Source: Closterium sp. Naga37s-1
Lineage: Eukaryota; Streptophyta; Zygnematophyceae; Desmidiales; Closteriaceae
Reading direction: 5' to 3'
Assembly: GCA_947471745.1 (NCBI GenBank)
Contig: CANJKZ010000170.1
Coordinates: forward strand, 2,010,501 to 2,074,500
DNA: 64,000 bases
Both the position numbers and the translations under genes were made by a program. This document shows, in pieces, positions 24,117-34,559 of this stretch. Position 1 is the first letter of the stretch, and each line of letters begins with the position of its first letter. The notes beneath the pieces are model-generated. The model was not told where the DNA came from. It worked only from the letters and a program-made list of their open reading frames with translations, and searched no databases.

Positions 24117-24386
24117 GGTCACACTTTCACTCTGCCCCTGTCGCTGTTGTTGCGGACTTTGCCTCCACTTACCGCCTTGAGTACGCCACTTCCTCGGTGT
24201 GTCGTACTGCCAGTCCTCAATTCCTCGGGGGTGCTCCTGCCTTTGCGGAGGTCAAGACAGGCAGGTCGAGCTGGAGTTCCTTTGCGGTCGCTGCTCCTCA
24301 CCTCTGTACTATGTTGTTAGTCTCAGAGGGTTACCCAGACGCTCTTGATATCCCAACTCCTTGCACATACACTGAGATAGTGTCAG
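24117..24386 (+). mobile_element. C (left part): old family S fragment
   Basis: A plus-strand fragment of the segment preceding RT in family S. It has FASTYRLEYATS, comparable to the DFAA-CRLDYATS stretch of J at about 60870, then an LVSEGYPDALDIPTP segment that other copies show as LAPEGDPDAPDIPTP. It is cut at 24386 by B and resumes at 31888. No upstream part of C is visible left of A3. Confidence 0.7.
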
Positions 24387-24517
24387 TGTTAGAATATTGA
24401 CCGAATGAATGACTGAACTAGCAAGCAGGTGGGTACAAGTAGGAAACCTAAAAGTGTTGTACCCTATAAGAACTACCCCACTACAGCCTAGATAGACTAT
24501 AGCATATATGTTTGACA
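24387..24517 (-). repeat. 3' LTR of B
   Basis: 131 bp. On the minus strand it starts TGTCAAACATATATG after the tract CCTATGGGGGTG. Its partner is at 31757-31887. Confidence 0.92.
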
Positions 24518-27049
24518 CACCCCCATAGGCAAAGTGGGGGAGAACAAGAGGTCACAAGACCAGCCAGGAAAGGCAAAGCAAGCTCAGAGTGGATCACAAA
24601 GTCACCACGCAGTCTGAGCACAAGCAAATGGCCACAAGGCCAGTTCACATGCAGAGTTATATAAAGGAGAACAAACAATACAGTGAACACAACCTAGCAA
24701 GTGTAAGCATGCAGGTATATGTACATAGAGTACAGTACAAGCAGAGTCAAGAAGTAAGCAAGTGAGGCACAGTAGGTACAAGGCCTAGGACAGCACAGAA
24801 ATGCTGATGATCACAAGGCTGAAGTGCCTTGGTGAAAACATCAGCAGTGTTGGCCTCCGAGGCCACGTTAGCAAGACGAAGCTGGCCACGCTGCTGCAAC
24901 TCTCAAGCAAGGAAGTAGCGCAGAGCAATTTACTTCGTTCTGTGCTCCAGTCTGTGCTCCTGTCACAAGGCAAGCATGGCCTTGTTGTCAACGTACAGAA
25001 CTGGAGGAGAACGAGGTGCCTCTCCCAAGTCGGTCAGCAGGTAGGTGAGCCAGCATAACTCCTGTGCAGCCATGGCCACAGCGTAGATCTCAGCCTCACA
25101 ACTGGAGCTGAGAACAAAAGACGAGCGGGTAGACCGCCAAGAGACAGAACCGGAGCCAAGGCTGAAGGTGTAACCCTGTGACGACCGCTGTGTAGCCAAG
25201 TGGTCAACCCAGGAGGCGTCTGCGTGACCAGTGAGGACAACTCAAGCCCGTCCTCCAAGCACGAGCCCCATGCCCGACGTACTGCACAAGTAGCGCAACA
25301 CCCTCTTCGCAGCATCCTAGTGCACCTTTCGGTGCGTGCTGGGAGCCACATAGCGAGCCAGAAAGTTGAGAGGGTATGCGAGGTCAGTTCGTGTGCAAGT
25401 CATCAGGTACATGAGGCAGCCCACAAGCTCTGGATACGGGCCACTCGGCTCTACGGACTCATCTGAAGGTGGAGGTGAGAGTGAGTGACCGGTAGGCAGA
25501 GGAGTGGACTGTGGCGAGGAGTACGTGAAGCCGAAGCGCTGAAGGACCTGCTGCACCATGTGTGACTGAGTCAAGGTAATGGTGCGCTGTGCTCTGTCCC
25601 GGGTGATCCGCAAGCCAAGATAGCTTGTCAACTCACTTAGGTTTGTGCACGTGTGTCTCTTCTGCAGCTCGGACTTCACATGGGCGAGTGCCTCAGTGTC
25701 AGCAGTAGCAAAGACCAAGTCGTCTACGTACACGAGAACGTAGAACGGCGGCTGAGTGGTGTCAGTGCGTAAAAAGAGCGATGGGTCAGCAGTGGACGGA
25801 GCAAAACCAAGAGCAGCAAGAGTCGTCCTCAGTGTGTCGTGCCACTCACAGGGTGCCTGGCGGAGACCGTAGACTGGCCGCCGGAGGCTCCACTGGGTAC
25901 CAGCAGGAAACGACCCAGTGAAGCCAGGTGGGCGGCGCAGCCAGATCTCCTCGTGCAGGCTGCCCTGGAGAAAGGCTGTGTTGAAGTCAAGCGAGTGGAG
26001 CAATAGTCACGCTGAGCGGCGACGAGCAGCAGTACCCGAAGAGTGGTCATCTTCAGGGTAGGGGAGAAGGTCTGGAAGAAGTCAACTCCCTGTCGCTGAC
26101 TGAAGCCACGTGCAACGTAACGCGCCTTGAAGACAGGCGGACAACCCGGCGGCCGCTTCACCCTGAAGATCAACATGCCACCGACGATGTTCGCCCCAGG
26201 CGGGGAAACCTCGTCGACGTAGGTGCCTGTGGACTTCCTGGAAGCCATCTCGGCGTCCATGGCTGCCTGCCACTTAGAGGAGTAGGGACCCTCTATCGCC
26301 TCTGCGTAAGAGCGCGGGGTCGGGATGCCCGGTGCATCCGGGTCTCCCTCAGGGGCAAGCAGCATGGACACGAGATGAGGTACAGCAGCGGCAAAGCACT
26401 CAAACTCCTCCTATTTGTCCTCAAGAACGTTCGTGCCAAGAGCACACTCACCCCCGACGGACGGAGGACAGACAGACGCAGACGCAGACTCAGCAACAAG
26501 ACTAGTGGCGAAGTCTAGGCGACAGGCTGCAGCAAAGTCAACAAGCTCAGCAACGAGAGCAGACACAGCAGTGGACTCAAACAAAGGGTCAGAGACAGGA
26601 GTGGCCAGAAAGCACGTGACAGTAGGACTAGCAGCACGAAGGGAGTCAGACTCCGGATCCGGACCATCAGGAAGAGAGGACGCAGGAGGAGATGACAGAG
26701 GGACACGCTGTGGAGCAGTGGAAGGACGCAGAGTCATAGAGTGAGTGCCAGGGACAGGAGGAGGTTGCAAACGCGAAACACGACGACCAGCACGAACAGT
26801 GCGGACAGGCAACGCAGAACGAGACTCAGGTGACGCAGGACGAGACTCAGGCGACACAGGACGCGACTCAGGCTCAAGACGCTCCATAAGACCTCGTGTC
26901 GGTCCAGAGTAAGGAGAAGGACCAGGTAGTAAAGAGGTCGGCTGTAACTGCGACTGTGACTGGACAAGCGGTGGACTCAGTAGGACCAGGAGAAGGCGGG
27001 AGACCAAGAACATGCTGAAGGAGCGGAACGTAGTACGGCCGCGGCCGCG

Positions 27050-27760
27050 CAGCGCCTCTAGAAACAGCAGAGACAGCACCAGTACCCTCAGCTCCAAGGT
27101 CGCCAGCTACAACTCCCGCAGCATCACCAGCTGCAGTACCTCCAGCAGCTCCAGCTCCAGAAGCACCTCCAGTAGCAACAGCTCCAGCACCTGCAGCTCC
27201 AACTCTTGCAGCACCACCAGCCCCAGCAGCTCAAGTAGCTCAAGTACGAGCACCTCCAGGACCAGCTGCTCCAGCACCTCCAGCAGCTCCAACACCAGCA
27301 GGACCTCCAACAGAACCAGTACCTCCAGCAGCACCCCCAATAACTCCAGCACCTGCAGCACCTCCGGCAGCTCCAGAAGCACCTCCAGCAACTCCAGCAC
27401 CAGCAGCACCTCCAGCAGCTCCAGCAGCACCTCCAGCACTAGCAGCACTAGCAGCACTAGCAGCACATGCAGCACCTCGACAGCGCCGACCGTACCACTC
27501 ACGAAGCTGCTGCGGAGAGAGGGGCTCCCGCCGCGACGAGACACCCGTAGGACCTCCAGACGCAACACACGCAGGCTCAGCACCCCTAGACTCAACACTC
27601 CCAGCCTCAGCACCCCCAGGCTCAGCACCCCCAGGCTCCACACGTTCAGGCTCAGCACCCCCAGGCTCCGCACCCTCAGACACAGAAACCAGGCTCAGCA
27701 CCCCCAGTCCCCGCACCCGCAGGCTCAGCACCCCTAGCAGCACCTGAGTCGACAGCTACC
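27050..27760 (-). repeat. Gly-Ala-rich codon repeats in the Pol linker of B
   Basis: Sense-strand codons form two blocks. One has five-residue units of the form G-G-A-E-P (about 27560-27740). The other is nearly pure Gly-Ala-Ala-Gly-like repeats (about 27100-27470). Between them sits an SPQQLREWY module (27482-27525). The block lies between integrase and reverse transcriptase. Confidence 0.8.
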
Positions 27761-30263
27761 TCGACCGGCTCGGCAGGGTCTACCTGGGACACACCTGAGG
27801 GGGCAGGACCCTGAGGGGGGAGGGGGTCTACCGGAGGAGGACCTGGTGCTAGGAAGAATGGCGGGGGGGCGACAGAGGCAGTGCGGTAGGGAAAGAGACG
27901 GTAGTAAGACACCGACTCGTCAAACGAGACGTCCTGAGAGGACAGAATACAACGCGAGGTGGGGTAGTAGAACTGCCACCCGAGTGCGTCAGGGGGGAAG
28001 CCAAGGAAGACGCAGGGAACGGCACGGAAGGACAGCTTGTCCGCTGAAGTATCGCGGACAAAAGCTCGAGATCCCCAGACACGGAACACAGACGCATCGC
28101 CAACCTTCCCCGTCCACCGCAGAGTAGGTGTGGTCTCCGGCAAGGAGACACGCGGCTGAAGGTTGATCTGATGTGCCGCGTACTGAACCGCGAATGGCCA
28201 CAGAAAATGGGGAGCAGCCGCATGGATCATGGACGTACGAGCGACATCCATGACCATGCCAATGCGGCGCTCAGCAATCCCATTTTGCTGTGGGGAGGCC
28301 GGAAGCGTGAACGTCTGGCGGATGCCCTCCGTACGAAAGAAGGCCCTCAGAAGGTCGGAGGAAACTCACCACCTCTGTCTGAGTGCAGACGCAGAACAGG
28401 AAGGTCTGAGCCAACGCTCGCTGAGCTGACAACGGGCACCGCAGATCCAGTCGATCAACACTTCAGTGACCTCACCCTTGCTGCGCAAGGGGAAGACTGT
28501 GGTGTAACGCGAGTAGTCGTCAACGACCAGCAGGAAGTAACGCTCGTGACCCTGTCCACGGACACGGGCTGGGCCCCACACGTCCATGTGAAGAGTCTGC
28601 AGAGGAGCCTCTGTCGGAGGGAACGTGGAGAAGTGAGGAGCGGCGCGCTGCCGGCCCTCGACACACGGAACACAGGTAAGGGCAGGCCCTGGAGGAAGGG
28701 GAGGGAGGGACCGGGGGAGACCCGAGACAAGGGTACGGGAGGCCATACCTCGAAGACGAGGCAGGGAGGGGTGACCAAGGCGGTGGTGCCAAAGGAGAGT
28801 CTCGTGCGAGAGAGGACGACACGAGCAGGGGGCAGACTCTGGACTAGACCTGGACGCGACAGCAAACACCTGACCAGACGCGGCTACCTGACCAGACGCA
28901 GTGACCGGAGGAGACGCAGTAGTCAGTGTGTACAGACTCGACCCAGGCCGACGGGTGAACGTGGCCAGGTGGCGGCCCGTCCGAGAGAAAGTGCAGTGGG
29001 TCACACGCTGACCTCCAGGGGTGATCTGGTCGACCCACGCGTCCTAAAGGTCAGCTCCTTTCACCAGGTTCGTAGAGAACGAGGGGAGGTGAAGTTCCGA
29101 CAGCAAGCCCGACAGGGCCGCAGGACACGGTAGAACCGTGGAAGAGTGCGCAAGGACTGGGCCCCCAGAGGGGTCAGCCAGGGAGACTGCGACAGGCTGA
29201 CTGAGCGGCGTGAGTGTGGTGCTGTCGCGGAAGAAGGAGCGCGAAGCACCAGAGTCAAGTGTGAAAGTGTGCAAGGCCTCAGTAGGTGCAGTACCAGAGA
29301 GAGCAGACTCACCAGCACCTGGAGCAGCAGACTCACCAGTACCTGGAGCAGCAGACGCACTAGCACCTAGAGCAGTAGCCGCAATGCCCGGGTCGGGCGG
29401 GACACTCAGGTAACAGTCACCCTCAGCACTATCAGCAAAAGCATACATGGCAGCAAGGATAGCATCGAAATCAAGATCAAAGATAGCAACATTCTGCCTA
29501 AGCAGATCACCCCAGCGAGGGAGCTCAACAGCGTCAGGAAACTGGGCGCGCCAGGCGTCAGTCAGGCGACTGAAGCAGCGCTGCGTTGTGTGTGGCAGCC
29601 CGCACGTCTCCCCACGACGCCTATCGGTGCGAAGAACGTAAGTGCAGGGACCAGCACCCCCAGACCTCCCACGCCCAGCGTACCACTCACGAAGCTGCTG
29701 GGCCGACGGGGTCTCACGAGAACACGGCTGCTGTTGGCGCTGGCTACCACCAAAGCCTCCACGCTGCGCGGCTGCACCTCGACCAGCACCACCGCCACCG
29801 CCACCTCCACCACCACTGCCGCTGCCTCCACCACCTCCGCCGCTGCCTCCACCACCATCACCGCCGCCACTGAAGCCCCCACTCCCGGCACCACCCCCAC
29901 CTCCACCGCCACCCCCTCCGCCTCCTCCAACGCCTTCGCCGCCGCCCCCGCCGTCCCCTCCACCACCCTTGCTCCCCTTGCCCTTGCTGTTGCGGCGCCT
30001 CCCACTGGGAGCAGACGCAGCCCCGACCTCTTCAGTGCCAACGAGGTCGACAGTGGCAACAGAAGCAACAGAGGGGAGAAGGGGGATAGGGGAACACCCC
30101 TCAAAGAAAGGGGTGCGACGGTCGCCGCGAGAAGCACCTACAGCTAAGATACTCTTCTCAGCTGCAACGAGGCGCTCCTCTAGCAGGTCGACAGTTAGCT
30201 TGGTGGGGCAAAGGGAGAGAAAGTGGTCCTTGACTGAAGCAAGGGAGTTAGGGAGGCGGGTGA

Positions 30264-30761
30264 CTAGGTAGTAAAGGGTGATGTACATGGGGGGGGGGGG
30301 TTCTTGGCACAGAACTCAGTGGGAAGGGCATCGCGGTAGCGGGCGTCACTAGTGCGGAGGTGAGTAATGAGGTCAGCAACTGTGGCAAAGGCGGCAAGGT
30401 CGGGGAAAAGGTACGGCAGCATGAGGCGGCTGAGGGCAGCAGTGGCAGGGGAGGAGTAGCGTGCAACTACAGCGTCGTACAAAGACTGAGCAGTCTTGTA
30501 CTGGCCAAAATGCGCGCGCTCAGCAGGCGGCAGGTGACTACGAACAGCAAGGCGAGCAACAGCGTCACGAGTGGTCCACTGCAAGTGAACCGTACTGTCA
30601 GCAGTGGCAGCAGGTGCAGTAGAGACACCGGACGTGTGATCGAAAAGGGATACCCCATCCCTAGAGTCACACTGAAGAAAGAGCTGCAGGTCGTCAACCC
30701 ATACGTCAAAGTCAACTGCTCGTCCCTCAGCATCAAAGGCGAGAACAGTAGGGCTGGCCAT
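30264..30761 (-). CDS. gag: N-terminal Gag segment of B (fossil)
   Basis: It starts at the ATG at 30761 directly after the C-rich leader. The first residues (VLAFDAEGR...DFDVWVDDLQLF) are shared with J at 56881 and in part with I at 42808, which supports this start. It continues with an HLP..ERAHFG..K.AQSLYDAVV helix region and PYLFPDLAAFATVADLITHL. This is a Gag capsid-like region by position and by comparison between copies. Fossil copy. Confidence 0.75.
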   Translation of the reverse strand: MASPTVLAFDAEGRAVDFDVWVDDLQLFLQCDSRDGVSLFDHTSGVSTAPAATADSTVHLQWTTRDAVARLAVRSHLPPAERAHFGQYKTAQSLYDAVVARYSSPATAALSRLMLPYLFPDLAAFATVADLITHLRTSDARYRDALPTEFCAKNPPPPCTSPFTT

Positions 30762-30864
30762 AGCAGCAGTAGCAGCAGTAGCAACAGTGGCAGCAGTAGC
30801 AGCAGTAGCAGTAGTAGCAGCAGTAGCAGCAGTAGCAGTAGTGGTAGCAGAAGCAGTGCAAGCA

Positions 30865-31710
30865 GAAGGGCAGCGTAGCTCGGCAGAGCAGCGCGGCTCG
30901 GCTGGGCGGCGCGGCTCGGTGGGGCGGCGCGGCTCGGCTGGGCGGCGCGGCTCGGCAGGGCGGCACGGCTCGGTTCCTGTCGGCGTGGCGCTGCAGCAGG
31001 CGGTGCGGCGCGGCAGGGCAGCGCGGGTGCTTACCAGGGGCGGGTGCAGGGCAGGGCCGCAGCTGGCTGTTTAGGTCAGGGCCGCGACTGGGGCGGCAGC
31101 ACGGCAGGGCCGCGACCGGGGCGGCAGCAGGGCAGGGCCGCAACAGGGGCGGCAGTAGGGCAGAGGCCGCGACGGGTGGCGAAGACAGGGCCGCGACAGG
31201 GGCGGCAGTAGGGCAGGGCCGCGACAGGGCGGCTGCAGGGCAGAGGCCACGACGGGCAGCGAAGGCAGGGCCGCGACTAGGGCGGCAGCAGGGCAGGGCC
31301 GCAATGGGCAGAGAAGGCAGGGCCGCGACTGGGGCGGCAGCAGGGCAGGGCCGCGACAGGGGGCGGCTGCAGGGCAGTGGCCGCGACAGGGCGGCTGCTG
31401 GGCAGAGGCCGCGACGGGCGGCAAATGGGCCGACGACAGGCGGCGACGGGCCGACGACGGGCGGCAAAGGGGCCGGGACGAGCCAGCGACGGGCCGGGAC
31501 GGGCCGGGACGGGCCGAGTCGGGCCGGGACGGGCCGGGTCGGGCCGAGACGGGCCGGAACAGGCCGGGACGGGCCAGCGACGGGCGGCACGGGGCCGCAG
31601 TGGGCGGCTAAGGCAGGGCCGCGACGCGTGGCGACGGGCCAGCGACGGGCAGGGCGCGCGACGGCGCGGGTAAGGCAGGCGCGAGGCGCGCTTCGGGCAG
31701 GGCAGGAAAA
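30865..31710 (-). repeat. C-rich tandem-repeat leader of B
   Basis: On the plus strand it appears as blocks of GGCGGCGCGGCTCGGCTG-like units (about 30890-30970), GGGCGGCAGCAGGGCAGGGCCGCGAC-like units (about 31080-31400) and GACGGGCCGG units (about 31480-31590). The sense (minus) strand is C-rich. It lies between the primer-binding site and the Gag ATG. Open frames of up to 338 codons cross it but are low-complexity by-products. Confidence 0.85.
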
Positions 31711-31756
31711 AAAAATGTTCATGGTGGGCCCTAAAAAAAACGTTCCCATAATACCA

Positions 31757-31887
31757 TGTTAGAATATTGACCGAATGAATGACTGAACTAGCAAGCAGGT
31801 GGGTACAAGTAGGAAACCTAAAAGTGTTGTACCCTATAACAACTACCCCACTACAGCCTAGATAGACTATAGCATATATGTTTAACA
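31757..31887 (-). repeat. 5' LTR of B
   Basis: 131 bp. On the minus strand it ends TTCTAACA followed by TGGTAT at the primer-binding position. It differs from the 3' LTR at two positions by eye. Confidence 0.92.
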
Positions 31888-33030
31888 GTCAATACGCTGG
31901 GCCTCTTAGCGGATAGCAGCCATGAATGCAAAGATGGCATCTTGGAGGTCCGTAGGCACTTATGTCGACGCAGACCCCCCTACTGGGGCGAACGTTGTCG
32001 ATGGATCTTCAAGGAGAATCAACCACCAAGATAGCCGCTTGTCTTCAAGGCGCGCAATTTGGCTAAAGGCTTTAATCAGCGTGAGGGGGTAAATTTCTTT
32101 CATACCTTCTCCCCCACCCCGAAGATAACCACTCTTTGGGTGTTGCTGCGCATCGCATGAGAACGTGACTACGACCATCCTCCATTGCCTTTCTCCAGGG
32201 CAGACATTACTAGCAGACCTAGCTTCGTCGTCCACTTGGTTTCACAGGCTCTTTCCCTCCAGAGACCACGTTTATCCCTAGACGGCCAACGTATGGTCTG
32301 CGCCAGGCTCCTCGTTGGTGGCACGACACGTTATGCACTACCCTCGCTGCTCTCGGCTACTTCCCTTTGCTTGCTTACCCTTCACTGTTCGTTCGCACTG
32401 GCTCGACGCCCTAGGTGCCTCGCTCTGCCCCAGTCCTGTTTACTTACAACAGGGTCATGATCCTCCTGTGTCAGGAGTCTCGACCAGTAAGGCGAAGCAC
32501 ATCCAGCTGTGGTACTTCCTGCTGCGCGAGATGTAGAAGTGTGGCCAGGCACGCGAGGTTATAGTGGCCTCAAAGGCCAACACCGCTAATATCTTCACGA
32601 AGGCACCTCAGCCTCATCAGTTCTGCATGTAGCTTGGCCTTTTCTCGGCATTTCCCCTCTTAGTTTCCTCTTGATCCTTGTACCTTCCACTGTATGTGAC
32701 GAATTTTATATTTATATGAATACTTGGACTGGCTTTTTTGCTATTTGACTTAAAAACTAGTCTATTTGTACCGTCCGGAGTTGTATCTCATGTTGTGTTG
32801 CTTCTTGCTGAAGGGTCTTGTGACCTCTTGCTGGACTAAATGAGCCGCCCTAAATTGTTGCTTCTCTTGCTCTCGCGATACCCCTCGCCTAGCCTATAGG
32901 GGTGTGTCAAATTATTTGTTTGTATGTGCTGTAGACAAGGTGTACACTGTGTGTTAGTCTATTAGGGTTTTCTATATCTACCCTTGTACGCTGTCATTCT
33001 AGTCAATCTCATTCTCCCCTGTTGCTAACA
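31888..33030 (+). mobile_element. C (right part): RT, RNase H and 3' LTR of old family S fragment
   Basis: Continuation of C beyond B. It shows degraded RT (about 31930-32350), the RNase H end (about 32480-32640), untranslated sequence, the tract CCTATAGGGGTG and a 126-bp 3' LTR (32905-33030, TGTCAAATTATTTG...GTTGCTAACA). It is heavily broken, with well over ten breaks, and is one of the oldest elements in the window. Confidence 0.78.
32905..33030 (+). repeat. 3' LTR of C
   Basis: 126 bp, TG...CA, placed directly after the purine tract. It marks the border with host DNA. Confidence 0.7.
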
Positions 33031-33174
33031 ATAGGTAGTTGCATAGTAGGGCGGGTGGGGAGAGGCTGATTACTCCACAATGAATCCAGAGAATAGCCAT
33101 GTAAAATTGCCGTCTGGCTCGATCAATGGAAAGCATGAAGTCTGACGACAAACACTTTCCCATCACCTGATTAC

Positions 33175-33909
33175 CTTAGCGTTGGTGGCGTCAAGCTGGC
33201 TGGACTTTGGTGCTTCAGCAAGCACGCGGCCGTAGTTGCCTAGTAGTAGGTGTGCTTTTGTATGGCTATCACGCAGCACCGCCACCGCGGGGTCAAGGAT
33301 GTCCTCCTACATGTGCGCGTCGCTCACGGCGAGCGCCCGCAAGTAGAGGTTCAGGTCCTTGAGGTACGTCTGCCGCCGCTGCTTCCACTACCCCTTGCGC
33401 CCCTGCTCATGCCCCTCCTTCAGCACGATGCTGCCTTGCTCCTGCGATAGGAGAGTGTAAGCTAGGAGGATTAGGATAAACTTGAATACGAGGAAGAGGG
33501 GTATCACTAGAGAGAATCGAGAAGAAGTACAAGTAGGGCAAGGCAAGCCGTGCACCACTCACAATACAATACAACTGCACAACAGTTAATGCAAATAGCA
33601 GTGTATATAAAGTATATCTTAACAACGGGTGCATACACACCCGACTCCCCCGCACTCACCCTAAGCCACGTGCGCATCGCTGCCACGTCCGGATGATCAA
33701 CCACCGCCGCCACTTCTTACGCCGCGTCTTCCGCCGCTTCGGCCGCCGCTTCGGCCGCCGCTTCTACTGGAATTTGCGCTTCGGTCTCATCTGTCGTAGC
33801 TGATGACTACGGTGCGGGGGTTGTGGCTTCCGTCGCAGTGCATGCCGTGCCGCTATCTCCGCCATCGTCGCTCGATGGAGGCGGGACAGAGGATGTGCCG
33901 ATTCCCCCG
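33175..33909 (-). pseudogene. Broken TPR co-chaperone-like host gene (TTC4/CNS1-like), two exons
   Basis: Two minus-strand exons bounded by good splice sites. Exon A is 33909-33660 (acceptor ACGATAG, donor G|GTGAGT) and exon B is 33441-33175 (acceptor TATCGCAG, donor AAG|GTAATC); both junctions are in phase 0. Exon B (89 codons) reads like the first TPR region of TTC4/CNS1-type Hsp70/Hsp90 co-chaperones: EQGSIVLKEG, a YLKDLNLYLRAL helix, HLLLGNYGRVLAEA and KSSQLDATN. Exon A has an Ala/Glu-rich stretch and ends DVAAMRTWLR. In-frame stops occur in both exons (two in A: TAG and TAA; two in B, both TAG), so this is a pseudogene. The intron is kept, so it is a DNA-level copy or decayed gene and not a retrocopy. 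Further exons are not seen, and C sequence begins at 33030. The TPR call is by eye. Confidence 0.55.
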
Positions 33910-34344
33910 CTATCGTAAAGTAAAAAAGGAAAGCTAGTTAAATTAGTGTACGAAGCATTCGCGATGGGCCAGAAAGAAGGAAAAGGTGAGATGGGCGTGA
34001 GTGTTAGAACTGTATATTCATATATAACTGCATGCATAACTGTTAGTGTAGTATCATCGAGTTGTTTCTGTTCGTGGTGTACCTCTTTTTCCACCTTCTC
34101 CCCTTCCTATAACTTGTTTGCATTCCTATAGTGAAACCCCCTTTGTTCACTCTCTCGCGACTCACGCTACTTACGCCACTCACGTTACTTCAATAGTGAG
34201 ATTGTGTAACCCAATCAAGTCAAAACGAGTGGCGCTTGTGGCAAGTAGGGGCACAATCGAGTCCAGTGTATCCGGAATGCTATTTAGTATTCTGCATGCG
34301 CATTTCCGTTTCCAGCTGGTCATGCATCAAAATGTTAGAAATCC
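33910..34344. other. Host intergenic DNA, no feature recognised
   Basis: Unique-looking sequence upstream of the TPR pseudogene. Frames are short and not protein-like. It may hold an earlier exon or the promoter of the decayed gene, but nothing supports that directly. Confidence 0.4.
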
Positions 34345-34433
34345 TGCCCCGGGGATGCCTGGTTGTTTATACAGAAGGGTTACAGGCTCGCTAGCCTGGG
34401 GGGTTATGGGGGCACTTACCCGCTACTTAACAA
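34345..34433 (+). repeat. Partial copy of the SINE-like repeat tail
   Basis: It matches the 3' part of the repeat at 44095-44183 (GGGGATGCCTG, CAGAAGGGTTACA, CTCGCTAG-CTGGGGGGTTATGG, GCACTTACCCG, ending TAACAA) with a small indel. It ends exactly where the LTR of H begins. Confidence 0.65.
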
Positions 34434-34559
34434 TGTCAAAATCTCAACGACTTGAATGATTGACTAGCAAGGGAGATGGGTACAAATACAAGCCCTAAAG
34501 TGTTACCCGCAACTGAGTGCCTCACTGTAGCCTAGCGTACAAATATATAATTCAAAACA
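34434..34559 (-). repeat. 3' LTR of H
   Basis: 126 bp. On the minus strand it starts TGTTTTGAATTATATA and ends GAGATTTTGACA. It pairs with 43808-43931. Confidence 0.82.

Larger units (their letters stand above)
24387..31887 (-). mobile_element. B: full-length, recent but broken Ty1/copia family S element
   Basis: A 7.5-kb element with a 131-bp LTR at each end (24387-24517 and 31757-31887) differing at only two positions by eye. The flanks gtcag and gtcaa form an almost perfect 5-bp target duplication in C. Reading leftward from 31756 it has a primer-binding region (TGGTAT, then diverging), T8-AGGGCCCACCA, a C-rich leader, Gag (30761 to about 29400), protease DSGASR (about 29250), GAG-pre-integrase (about 28800), integrase (about 27860-28600), a Gly/Ala linker (about 27050-27760), RT (about 25320-26370), RNase H (about 24790-25260) and a polypurine tract. 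It has about eight breaks despite its youth, so it probably spread with help from other copies. Confidence 0.9.

Noticed and set aside
30733-31749. Open frame of 338 codons, Pro/Arg/Ala-rich, on the minus strand
   Set aside because: It crosses the C-rich tandem-repeat leader of B. Composition and repeats explain its length, and there is no domain or matching frame in the other leaders.
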